A stretch of DNA of 64,000 nucleotides from Muribaculaceae bacterium (GTDB lineage: Bacteria; Bacteroidota; Bacteroidia; Bacteroidales; Muribaculaceae). Within the stretch, counting starts at the first letter, position 1, and every line of letters starts with the position of its first letter. The DNA lies in NCBI GenBank assembly GCA_017399915.1, contig JAFQAS010000002.1:35130-99129 (forward strand), in the 5' to 3' direction. The position numbers and the translations under genes were made by a program. Shown piece by piece: positions 17,809 through 25,798 of this stretch. The notes beneath the pieces were generated by a model, which searched no databases, had not been told where the DNA came from, and saw only the letters and a list, made by a program, of their open reading frames with translations.

Positions 17809-18158
17809 TGAAAATAGATTGGATAAAGGCAATATTAATATTTATTCTTGCTATAATGGCAACATGGGGGTGTTATGAAATAAGTAAGGATAATGAGCCT
17901 CAGTATTTTGTGGCAACAATAACTTCTTTTTTGTCATTATCAATAACAGGGGTTCTATCTATTGCTATAAAATTTGAAAATGGCAGACAATCAGCACTTG
18001 TTAGGACGATATCAATAGTGATGTTTATCATATTTTTAATAAGTTGTTTGTCTTTTGCTCCATTTGCATTTAACATCCCAGTATTCATTATATGTCATAT
18101 TGTATTATTACTTATTTATTTATTGATAATTATTAAACTTAACAACGTGGATTATTAA
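17808..18158 (+). CDS. Small four-helix membrane protein
   Basis: 116 residues from the ATG at 17808, which shares one base with the preceding stop (TAATG). Four hydrophobic segments lie at about 7-22, 34-52, 65-82 and 89-108, with a charged loop FENGRQSALVR between the second and third. No family was recognised. Tight coupling suggests it is a membrane partner of the GYF_2/SPFH proteins. A terminator follows 10 nt after the stop. Confidence 0.7.
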   Translation: MKIDWIKAILIFILAIMATWGCYEISKDNEPQYFVATITSFLSLSITGVLSIAIKFENGRQSALVRTISIVMFIIFLISCLSFAPFAFNIPVFIICHIVLLLIYLLIIIKLNNVDY

Positions 18159-18167
18159 CCTATCATA

Positions 18168-18203
18168 AAGGCAGTGAATCAAAAATGACTCACTGCTTTT
18201 TTT
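18168..18203 (+). terminator. Intrinsic terminator of the SPFH/GYF operon
   Basis: GCAGTGA (18171-18177) pairs with TCACTGC (18190-18196), followed by seven T. Confidence 0.85.
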
Positions 18204-18374
18204 ATCACGCAAACACACCTTTTTGTCACATAAACTCATTAGTTTGTCACATTTGAGGGTTAGGATATACTCTCAACCTATCTCTTCTCATTATCTTTGC
18301 AATAGAAAACTAAAAATTAAAGGGAATATCCCTTCCGAAATATAATCGTTTTTATAGTTTTAGTTTGATTGAAA

Positions 18375-18408
18375 GGAGGGGAGCAAACAATGTTGTTTGC
18401 TCCCCTCC
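18375..18408 (-). terminator. Strong hairpin after the LD-carboxypeptidase gene
   Basis: A near-perfect inverted repeat of 16 nt (GGAGGGGAGCAAACAA and its complement) lies 22 nt past the stop of the minus-strand gene at 18430. The following T-run is short (TTTC). On the plus strand it could equally end a short transcript; a TATCTTTG box is at 18292-18299. The rest of 18204-18374 holds a small GGGAATATCCC palindrome and no gene. Confidence 0.65.
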
Positions 18409-18429
18409 ATCATTTCTTATATTATATGT

Positions 18430-19353
18430 TTATTTGCTATTTATTGGCCAAAAGATAAGATGTGTCTTGCCTGCATCGGTAACTTTAAGAGTAACTTGTG
18501 CACTCTCTATCACAGGGATATTATGACTCACATGGCCAATTGGCACATTAAACGCCACAGGATAATGATATGGTTTCACCATATCGTAAATCATCGACTC
18601 CATATTCTTATAATTGCTATCGGCAGAATATTCGGTAAACTGCCCCACAATCAATCCTCTCAAGCGTGGCAACACACCGCTCAATCGCAATTGATACATT
18701 ATACGTTCAATCTTATAGATAGGTTCCGATACATCTTCTATGAATAGAATCGTATCTTCTTCTATTATATCATATGGGGTATTTATCAACTCGGCTATCA
18801 CCGCCACGTTTCCACCAATAATCTTTCCACTGCATTGCCCCAAACGATTATATTGATGTCCTTCAAAGGTGAATGCCGGAGCTTGTCCTCGCAATATTTC
18901 AAACAACACTTTGTTATCTTCATCTTCAGCTCCTTTACTTATGTGACTGGTCATTGACGCATGAATACTTGCAATACCCTTTGACGCCATCAACGCATGA
19001 AGTGCCGATATATCACTATATCCAACCACCCATTTGGGATCTTTCTCAATAGGCAAACGATTTAGTGAATCCATCAAATGCACTACTCCATATCCGCCTC
19101 GTGAACATAGGATAACACGCACTTCGGGATCAAGAAAAGCTTCTTCAAGATCGGCCAAGCGATCTTCGGGAGTGCCACTATAATTCCCCCACTTACCAAG
19201 AGTATGAGGCATAACTTTCACTTTCCAACCTTGAGCTTCAAGCACAGGAATTGAGTTTTGCACATGTTCAGGCTTGATTATTCCGGCAGGAGATAAAATT
19301 GCTATTGTATCGCCCTCTTTTAATGGCTTTGGAAATACAATCTTTTGACTCAT
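18430..19353 (-). CDS. Muramoyltetrapeptide LD-carboxypeptidase (S66 family)
   Basis: Serine peptidase that removes the terminal D-Ala from murein tetrapeptides during cell-wall recycling. 307 residues without a signal peptide, as in cytoplasmic LdcA. LCSRGGYGVVHLMD places nucleophile Ser84 in the family motif. LFIEDVSEPIYKIERI supplies the Glu and VPIGHVSHNIPV the His of the Ser-Glu-His triad. GDTIAILSPAG is the N-terminal signature. It reads towards a strong hairpin at 18375. The radical SAM gene lies 30 nt upstream in the same direction. Confidence 0.93.
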   Translation of the reverse strand: MSQKIVFPKPLKEGDTIAILSPAGIIKPEHVQNSIPVLEAQGWKVKVMPHTLGKWGNYSGTPEDRLADLEEAFLDPEVRVILCSRGGYGVVHLMDSLNRLPIEKDPKWVVGYSDISALHALMASKGIASIHASMTSHISKGAEDEDNKVLFEILRGQAPAFTFEGHQYNRLGQCSGKIIGGNVAVIAELINTPYDIIEEDTILFIEDVSEPIYKIERIMYQLRLSGVLPRLRGLIVGQFTEYSADSNYKNMESMIYDMVKPYHYPVAFNVPIGHVSHNIPVIESAQVTLKVTDAGKTHLIFWPINSK

Positions 19354-19383
19354 AATTATATCTATTTATTTCGTACTTATTTC

Positions 19384-20160
19384 TTAACTAACTGTTACAT
19401 TAATTCCTTCCCTACTCATTTGCGAAGCAATTGCTTCGAGTTCTTCATGCGACACCTTTTCAAGCTTCTGTTCCGGAGTTTTGCGGTCGATTGAGTAAAT
19501 CATTACTTGTCGAGGGGAAATACGCTTATATGCCTTTATTAATGCCTCAACCTCTTCGATGGTAGTATTGTCTATGTTTTTGCCATCGTGTTCTCCTCGC
19601 AAGAACATTGTTTGCACCACACATTGACCACTAAATTGAGCTATTTGCTCAATCACACCCTCACTTGTAAACGATGGCGATGCAGGTTGGTCAATCAATC
19701 GCATGGTTGATGTTATTGCCGAGTCGAGTTTAAGAATATTATTATCTACCTTACGGAGTGCAGCTACAACCGATTCGTCGCCCAAGCGTGTGGAATTACA
19801 CAACACACTTATTTTCACCTGTGGAAAATATTTATCGCGCAAAGCAATTGTGTCATCTATAATTTCGGCAAACTGAGGGTGCAACGTAGGCTCCCCATTC
19901 CCCGAAAATGTGATTACATCAAGATGCTCACCGGCTTCAATCATCGACTTCAACTTCATCTCAAGCTCTCGGCTCACATCTTCGCGTCGTGGCAGTCCTG
20001 TTGTGCCGGCTCCTTGCGAATTATATCCCGCTTCACAATACACACAGTCAAACGAACATACCTTCCCATCATTAGGCGAAAGATTCACGCCCAATGAAGA
20101 TCCCAACCGGCGGCTATGAATAGGTCCAAATATCGTTGAATGAAATAATATCGTTACCAT
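19384..20160 (-). CDS. Radical SAM protein
   Basis: 258 residues with an iron-sulfur motif in Cys-x3-Cys-x2-Cys form (CSFDCVYC: Cys35, Cys39, Cys42), preceded by FGPIHSRRLGSSLGVNL, the usual start of this uncharacterised radical SAM family. FSGNGEPTLHP is the GGE-like SAM-binding segment. Products and substrates of this subgroup are not known to me. The ATG shares one base with the stop of the upstream AAA_14 gene, so the two are translationally coupled. Confidence 0.9.
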   Translation of the reverse strand: MVTILFHSTIFGPIHSRRLGSSLGVNLSPNDGKVCSFDCVYCEAGYNSQGAGTTGLPRREDVSRELEMKLKSMIEAGEHLDVITFSGNGEPTLHPQFAEIIDDTIALRDKYFPQVKISVLCNSTRLGDESVVAALRKVDNNILKLDSAITSTMRLIDQPASPSFTSEGVIEQIAQFSGQCVVQTMFLRGEHDGKNIDNTTIEEVEALIKAYKRISPRQVMIYSIDRKTPEQKLEKVSHEELEAIASQMSREGINVTVS

Positions 20161-21293
20161 TATCCTATCAATAAAAATTCCTCTATATTCTCAGGTGTAA
20201 TAACACTAAACGAGCTATCGGGATATGCTTTGAAAAAAGCCTCAGGCCGTTTTGCGTTTGCCTTTGAATTCCACTTAAACTCATATGTGTTAATAACGCC
20301 ATTTTCTTCTTCGATATAATCTATCTCTTTTTGTTGCATAGTGCGCCAAAACCATGTTGTCCCGAAGAATTCTCTTAACGAATTCATCTTCATTCTCTCA
20401 GATATAACAAAATTCTCCCACAACATTCCTGCTTCCTCATTCATTCTTTGCTCCAAAAATGAGAAATTTCCTATAACTGCATTTCTTATCCCATTATCCC
20501 AAAAATATATTTTGCGACTGGCTTTCAACTCATTACGCAAATTTCGAGAGAAAGAGTTTAATCTAAAGATTATGAAACTTTTTTCTAATATCTCAATATA
20601 ACGTTCTACTGTTTTAGAGTCAAGTCCTATGTGTCTACCAAGCTCATTATACGACACTTGAGAACCCACTTGATAAGCCAATGCTTGCAACAAACGTTGC
20701 AATTTATCGGGCTTTCCTACCGAATCCAACGACAGAATATCTTTATACAACACACTGTCGCACAACTCTTTCAAAATCACCTTTTCATTTCCGGGATTGG
20801 TCACCACCTCGGGATAATACCCAAATACCAATCGATGCGGCAACATTCGTTTCTCCTCAATAAAGCCCATATGGTCAACCATTTCTGAAAACATCATTGG
20901 ATACATTTGTATCTGACGTTTACGTCCTGCCAATGATTCATTTACGTTATTTGCCAAATCAAATGATGAACTGCCTGTAGCTATAACTTGTACCCCCGAA
21001 ATCTGGTCGGTTATCAATTTAAGTTTCAACCCTATGTCGGTAATTCGTTGGGCTTCATCTATAATCACTAAATTATTTTGCCCTATGATAGCCTTTAATC
21101 GTGTTGATGTTATATTTTCAAAGAGCCCTCTCACATCGGTTTCGTCGCCATTTAACCACAATACATTTTTTTGCCCATCAAACATTTGTGACAATAATGT
21201 AGACTTTCCCACTTGGCGGGCTCCCATAATAATTATTGCCTTATTTGTTCCCAATTGGGCTTCTATTAAGTTTTTTATTTTGCGGTCAATCAT
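20160..21293 (-). CDS. AAA_14/DUF4143 ATPase
   Basis: A 377-residue P-loop ATPase from MIDRKIKNLIEAQLG (ATG at 21293; the in-frame ATG at 21314 is less typical). Walker A is GARQVGKST, Walker B NLVIIDEAQRI. The DUF4143 region near the C-terminus contains FFGTTWFWRTMQQKEIDYIEEENGVINTYEFKWN, a PD-(D/E)xK-like strand pattern (EIDYIEEE...EFKW). A winged helix (SYNELGRHIGLDSKTVERYIE) lies between. Such single ATPases are common in Bacteroidales; function is uncertain. No toxin or transposase is adjacent. Confidence 0.85.
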   Translation of the reverse strand: MIDRKIKNLIEAQLGTNKAIIIMGARQVGKSTLLSQMFDGQKNVLWLNGDETDVRGLFENITSTRLKAIIGQNNLVIIDEAQRITDIGLKLKLITDQISGVQVIATGSSSFDLANNVNESLAGRKRQIQMYPMMFSEMVDHMGFIEEKRMLPHRLVFGYYPEVVTNPGNEKVILKELCDSVLYKDILSLDSVGKPDKLQRLLQALAYQVGSQVSYNELGRHIGLDSKTVERYIEILEKSFIIFRLNSFSRNLRNELKASRKIYFWDNGIRNAVIGNFSFLEQRMNEEAGMLWENFVISERMKMNSLREFFGTTWFWRTMQQKEIDYIEEENGVINTYEFKWNSKANAKRPEAFFKAYPDSSFSVITPENIEEFLLIG

Positions 21294-21420
21294 TTTAAAC
21301 AATTTATACTGCAAATTAAATGACTTTCTTCGTAAAATCCAAAAATCTTATAATATTTAGGGATTTCATTCCGAATTTCTTAAAAAACTATTGCAAATTA
21401 TGAATTATGAATTAAATACA

Positions 21421-22704
21421 TCACTCTTCCTTGAGTTGTTCAAACATCCAATCCCATAGTGCATTGGTGTGCTCGGCATATAACCAGTGACCATTGTTTT
21501 CGCCTATGAGAAGTGTTTTTGGAGCAGTAATCACATTATAGGTTGAGCGAGTAGTCGTGGGTGCACAAGTCAAATCGTTATAACCCAAGAAAAAATGAAT
21601 AGGAGCCGATAGATTACGTGCAAAATTAGTTACATCATAATAACGCGCTGTCGAAAGTTTTTCGGGAGTGCAATTACCTTTATTCTTAAACACATGAGGC
21701 CAACCTCCGGCACGTTCATGTGTATATCCCTCAAGGTCGCACAATGCAGGGAAATATGCCACAGTGGCATTGATGCGACTATCGAGTGCCGATGTCACAA
21801 TCGACAATGCGCCTCCCTGACTTCCGCCAAAGGTGCCAAGTTTACCATTAAACTGAGGCAACGAAGCAAGGAAATCAATGCCGCGCACACAGCCTATATA
21901 AACTCGTTTATAATAATATGAATAGCGATTATCGATATTATATGTAGGATATGAGGCAAGCGCGCCACTATTAAGGTCGCTATAAATAGTGCTACCTGTG
22001 AGGTTTACAGGAATACCATGAATACCAAATTCAAGAATTATGGCTCCACGAGCCGCATGGCCTATATCGCCCGACTTCTCACCGACTCCCGCTCCCGGGA
22101 AGCGAAGAATTGCAGGATATTTACCTTCGGCCTTGGGCATTGTCAACATACCATACATGCGAGTGTTATTGATGTTGCGATAAGAGATGTGATACACATT
22201 CACCTTGTCGGTGCATCGCTCGGGAATAAGCGTCATTGTGGGTTGAAGGTCAATCTTGCGAGCCGCTTTGAGTTGTGCGTCCCAAAATGCCTTGAAATCG
22301 TCGGGCAATGTTACGGTAGGTTGCAATTTTTCGGTATCGTAACCAACAGTAGATATTGCCGAATACTTCTTTCCGTCTTTTTCCACAACGGCCTTCACTC
22401 GCAAGTAACCCGGCTTTTTCATTGTGCCAATGTTGATTTCCCCCTCATTTCCTTTGAGAGTTATTGACTTTGTGATGTGAGGAGTCATCAAATCCTCGCT
22501 CACCTCATAATTTACTACTACATCATTAAGAGCCATACCACAATCGGTAACCATCACTTTTACCTTGGCTTGCTCTCCCACGCTATAAAGCGCATCGCTA
22601 TGATTTGGAACCAAATGCAACTGCACTTTTGTGGCACGAGGTTGCGCCATCACACTCACTCCCATGATAATCATCATGGCAAAAGATAAAAAAAACTGTT
22701 TCAT
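21421..22704 (-). CDS. Secreted acetylxylan esterase (CE7/AXE1 family)
   Basis: An alpha/beta hydrolase expected to remove acetyl groups from xylo-oligosaccharides or related sugars. It has a signal peptide (MKQFFLSFAMMIIMGVSVMAQ), then an N-terminal beta domain (~25-120) and an AXE1 catalytic domain. GTFGGSQGGALS holds the nucleophile Ser near residue 295; DLTCAPTTTRSTYNV and NNGHWLYAE near the end supply the Asp/His region. The ATG at 22704 is preferred over an in-frame ATG at 22788 because a promoter lies between them. No other glycan-degrading gene is adjacent. Confidence 0.87.
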   Translation of the reverse strand: MKQFFLSFAMMIIMGVSVMAQPRATKVQLHLVPNHSDALYSVGEQAKVKVMVTDCGMALNDVVVNYEVSEDLMTPHITKSITLKGNEGEINIGTMKKPGYLRVKAVVEKDGKKYSAISTVGYDTEKLQPTVTLPDDFKAFWDAQLKAARKIDLQPTMTLIPERCTDKVNVYHISYRNINNTRMYGMLTMPKAEGKYPAILRFPGAGVGEKSGDIGHAARGAIILEFGIHGIPVNLTGSTIYSDLNSGALASYPTYNIDNRYSYYYKRVYIGCVRGIDFLASLPQFNGKLGTFGGSQGGALSIVTSALDSRINATVAYFPALCDLEGYTHERAGGWPHVFKNKGNCTPEKLSTARYYDVTNFARNLSAPIHFFLGYNDLTCAPTTTRSTYNVITAPKTLLIGENNGHWLYAEHTNALWDWMFEQLKEE

Positions 22705-22750
22705 ATGAGTTGTATTCTTAGTATTATCTTTAATTATTAATTTCCAACAC

Positions 22751-22780
22751 CAAAAGTAATAAAAAATACTCAATAAACAA
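22751..22780 (-). promoter_or_regulatory. Promoter of the CE7 esterase gene
   Basis: On the minus strand TTG (22780-22778) and TACTTTTG (22758-22751) are separated by 19 nt, about 47 nt before the chosen start at 22704. Confidence 0.55.
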
Positions 22781-22807
22781 GCGAGCAACCCACATTGGAT
22801 TGCTCGC
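22781..22807 (-). terminator. Terminator of the 888-aa secreted protein gene
   Basis: GCGAGCAA pairs with TTGCTCGC; on the minus strand it is followed by TTGTTTATT. Confidence 0.7.
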
Positions 22808-22881
22808 TCACTATAAATTCAAAGTATTTTCAATTTTGCATTATGAACCCCGAAGGGCTCAATGAGACTTGCCCGAGTTAA
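22781..22881 (-). repeat. 3'-flank repeat, copy A
   Basis: The 3' flank of the 888-aa gene matches the flank at 25664-25798. Both contain GAACCCCGAAGGGCTC (which folds as GAGCCC-TTCG-GGGTTC), then AATGAGACTTGCCC and a GAGCAA terminator hairpin. Confidence 0.8.
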
Positions 22882-25548
22882 TTACTTAATGTAAACTTTA
22901 GAAGCCTTGTCACCTTGAACCTTGATGTAAATACCGTTAGCAGGATTGTTAACTTTCACACCTTGGAGGTTGTAGAATGTTGCAGGCACTTCATTTTCGA
23001 TTTCAATATCATCTACTGATGATGTTGTTTCTTCGTATGTTACTTTGATTGTTTGAATATTCGATGTGGCTGTAGTAGTAAATACTACTGAAGAAGTATT
23101 GCCCTCAGCAGTCCATTCTCTTGCTGCAAATGTACCATTATCTGCTGTAAAGTTTGATGAAGATGCCTTATTTCCGGTAAATATTATATTTGCAATATTT
23201 ACATTTTCACCCGAAATAGTGATAGTTGACTTACTATAAGTACGAACTTCCGATCCTGCAGTAGCACCCCAAAGACGGCAATCGGTTGATGCATCGTTTT
23301 TAGCACAAACAAGCGATATATCACCGGCTGTAAATACTATATCATTTATTGTAATCCCGGCACCTGAAGCTGGAGTTTCTTGAGCAGGAGTCAATGAAGC
23401 CGGATTGGTAAAGTCGAATGTAACTGTTTTGAGGTTTTCGTTGGCAAGTGTGAATGAAACTTCGGCAATTTCACTATCGGCCATACCATCTTTCATTGCA
23501 ATCGCTTTTACTGTGCAATCTTCAGCAAGATAGAATTCTCCTTCATAAATATAAGATTCAATTGAAGGATCAGTACCATCGATAGTGTAATAGATTGCTG
23601 CACCATCGGTAGCACATTGAATATAAATCGCTTGATCTTTTGAAACTTCACCACCATTAGGAAGAATTACAGGAGTTGCTACAGGAACAAGAGAAACTAC
23701 AAATGTGTTATTTTCAATATCAGCCACCATTTTATATGTTCCGGCTTTAACACTCCATGAGTTAGTACCTGCACCCTTGTCATTTGTCATTGGTGTTACA
23801 GCGTCAATCACGATTAGCTCATTTTGACTAACTGCACCATAACGAGTTGCTGTGTTCACAACGTCCCAGTTGTCACCAAGAATAGTAACGATTGAGAAAT
23901 AACCTACACCGCTACCGGCATCTTCGATTGTTACAACACCTTCATAAACACCATTTTCGGTGTGAGTAAGAGGTTTACCATTCGAGGTATTCCAATGTAT
24001 ACCCTCAACATTTCCTAATACATAAAGTTGTTCAGGATAATTCTTAACTCCGGTTGCCACAAGTGTTTTATTGTCAAGATTAACAATGATAGTCCATGTT
24101 CCGGCAAATGGCAAAGTGATGTTGCTTGTGTTACCTGCTACAAGTGAAAGTGTTTCACCACTTACTACAGCGCCACTTACACCATAAACACCTGCATCGA
24201 TTGCGCCCCAATCACCGCTACCTGTAGAGATTTTAAAGCCGAGGTCGCCTGTTGCTTCAAATGTGAGAGTATAAGTGTTTTCAAAATTGTTGTAGTCAAA
24301 TTGCGACATATTAGTAGGATCCCAACCATTGAAACCACCTACTGCATAGAGAGGTGAGATTGTTGGTTTTTCTTGAGCTGTAGCACCTTCTTCATAGAGA
24401 TAAGGCATAATACCCAATGCCGAGTCATATGAGCCATATGACTTATAAGTAGTGTCATATTGCATCCACTTATTTACTGATGTGTTTGTGATTTTAGCCT
24501 GACCATCGGCAAGAATATCAATATCCCAAACGGCACTGCCATCGGTAGGCATTGAAGCTGCGACATTGAAGCTATTATATGTGCCTGTTTGATATAGATA
24601 GCGTCCATAAGAGTCTTGAATAGTATAACCACCCTCTACTTCAGTAATAGTAAATGGTTGAGGATTGATGATTTCAATATAACCTTCAGCAGGAGTTACC
24701 GATGCATTTGGAAGATAACCATAATTGTTTGTTTCGGCCAATGGAGTTGCCATATTAGTATCATCAGCTACAAAAAGGTAATTTTTTCCTGATGTAACAC
24801 TTGTAACATAACCAAAACTTGTAGGAGCGACTACATTGAATTCAGCGGTTGCAATTTCACTTGCACCAAGACCTTCGGCTGTAGCAATTGCTTTCAATGT
24901 GCATGACTCGTTGATAACGATAGGTGTAGAATAAACATTCCCATTTTCGGCTGAAGGATCAGTGTTATCAAGAGTGTAATAGATTGTAGCATTTTCAGTT
25001 GATGAAGCAATAGAAACTTCTGTTCCGGCAGCCACATCACCTCCATTAGGAGTAATTACGGGAACTGCTGCTGTTGTAGCTTCTCCTACAGAATAAGTTA
25101 CAACCATATAAGTGAAACGCACTTGAGCCGGAGTTGTTAATGTGAATGCCTCAGTAGCTTCACCACTCCAAGTCATAGTTTTATCGGTTGTTGACGTAGT
25201 TACGGTTCCAGTTGTGGCTGTAACCGATTTTACATATGAACTTGAGGTTGCATAAATTGTCACACCCGAAATTGTCACACCCGAATTGGGGGTAATAGTA
25301 ATTTGGTCATTTGCATACCAACGCACATGACCCCCAGAGTTAACGTTTGAAGTACTACTATTTACCTTAGTAAACAATAATGTCATATCGTCAGCAGCAA
25401 ATGTTACTCCGGGGAGATTCCCTGTTGGCAATGTAACAACTGCCCCTGAGCCACTATATGTAGCACCTTGTGCCACAAATGCGACCTCTTCGGCTTGTGC
25501 AGCCACAAAGCCCACAAGACACAATAATGAAAGTAATAATTTCTTCAT
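22882..25548 (-). CDS. Large secreted multidomain carbohydrate- or ligand-binding protein
   Basis: 888 residues. The signal peptide ends at AAQA (~19). Visible modules in order: a ~130-residue beta domain (20-155); a chitobiase/hexosaminidase C-terminal-like domain (157-242, TIYYTLDNTDPSAENG, CTLKAIATAEG); a ~135-residue module also found in two neighbours (245-392, TYNSFNV, WMQYDTTYKSYGSYD); two SusE/F-like domains (395-630, YAVGGFNGWDP, LYVLGNVEGIHW); a second hexosaminidase-C-like domain (632-708); and a second copy of the first domain (715-850). The end reads FYNLQGVKVNNPANGIYI, a sorting-type tail. There is no catalytic motif, so a binding or scaffold role is likely. Confidence 0.85.
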   Translation of the reverse strand: MKKLLLSLLCLVGFVAAQAEEVAFVAQGATYSGSGAVVTLPTGNLPGVTFAADDMTLLFTKVNSSTSNVNSGGHVRWYANDQITITPNSGVTISGVTIYATSSSYVKSVTATTGTVTTSTTDKTMTWSGEATEAFTLTTPAQVRFTYMVVTYSVGEATTAAVPVITPNGGDVAAGTEVSIASSTENATIYYTLDNTDPSAENGNVYSTPIVINESCTLKAIATAEGLGASEIATAEFNVVAPTSFGYVTSVTSGKNYLFVADDTNMATPLAETNNYGYLPNASVTPAEGYIEIINPQPFTITEVEGGYTIQDSYGRYLYQTGTYNSFNVAASMPTDGSAVWDIDILADGQAKITNTSVNKWMQYDTTYKSYGSYDSALGIMPYLYEEGATAQEKPTISPLYAVGGFNGWDPTNMSQFDYNNFENTYTLTFEATGDLGFKISTGSGDWGAIDAGVYGVSGAVVSGETLSLVAGNTSNITLPFAGTWTIIVNLDNKTLVATGVKNYPEQLYVLGNVEGIHWNTSNGKPLTHTENGVYEGVVTIEDAGSGVGYFSIVTILGDNWDVVNTATRYGAVSQNELIVIDAVTPMTNDKGAGTNSWSVKAGTYKMVADIENNTFVVSLVPVATPVILPNGGEVSKDQAIYIQCATDGAAIYYTIDGTDPSIESYIYEGEFYLAEDCTVKAIAMKDGMADSEIAEVSFTLANENLKTVTFDFTNPASLTPAQETPASGAGITINDIVFTAGDISLVCAKNDASTDCRLWGATAGSEVRTYSKSTITISGENVNIANIIFTGNKASSSNFTADNGTFAAREWTAEGNTSSVVFTTTATSNIQTIKVTYEETTSSVDDIEIENEVPATFYNLQGVKVNNPANGIYIKVQGDKASKVYIK

Positions 25549-25583
25549 ATGATTAATAATTTAGTTAATAAATTGTTATAGCA

Positions 25584-25591
25584 CAAAGATA
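25584..25591 (-). promoter_or_regulatory. -7 element of the 888-aa protein gene
   Basis: TATCTTTG on the minus strand, 35 nt before the ATG at 25548. No well-placed -33 TTG was found. Confidence 0.45.
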
Positions 25592-25663
25592 GGTATTTTT
25601 TATCAAAATTCACATTATCACAAGCGATTTTTTTACAAATACAAATCGTTTAGCGCTTTAACT

Positions 25664-25697
25664 AAAAAACGAGCAATCCACATAGGATTGCTCGTCC
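25664..25697 (-). terminator. Terminator of the 637-aa secreted protein gene
   Basis: ACGAGCAATCC pairs with GGATTGCTCGT, followed on the minus strand by a T6 run. Confidence 0.85.
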
Positions 25698-25798
25698 TCT
25701 ATTAATTTCAATGTATTCTCAATTATGCATTATGAACTATGCATCATGAACCCCGAAGGGCTCAATGAGACTTGCCCAAGTTAATTATGCATTATGAA
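25664..25798 (-). repeat. 3'-flank repeat, copy B
   Basis: Homologous to 22781-22881: the same UUCG-capped mini-hairpin and GAGCAA terminator. It also holds extra ATTATGCATTATGAA-type repeats (25723-25740 and 25781-25800). Confidence 0.8.

Noticed and set aside
20160..21293. AAA_14/DUF4143 ATPase as part of a defence island
   Set aside because: No nuclease, toxin, methylase or mobile gene flanks it; it is coupled to a radical SAM gene and such ATPases are common orphans in Bacteroidales.
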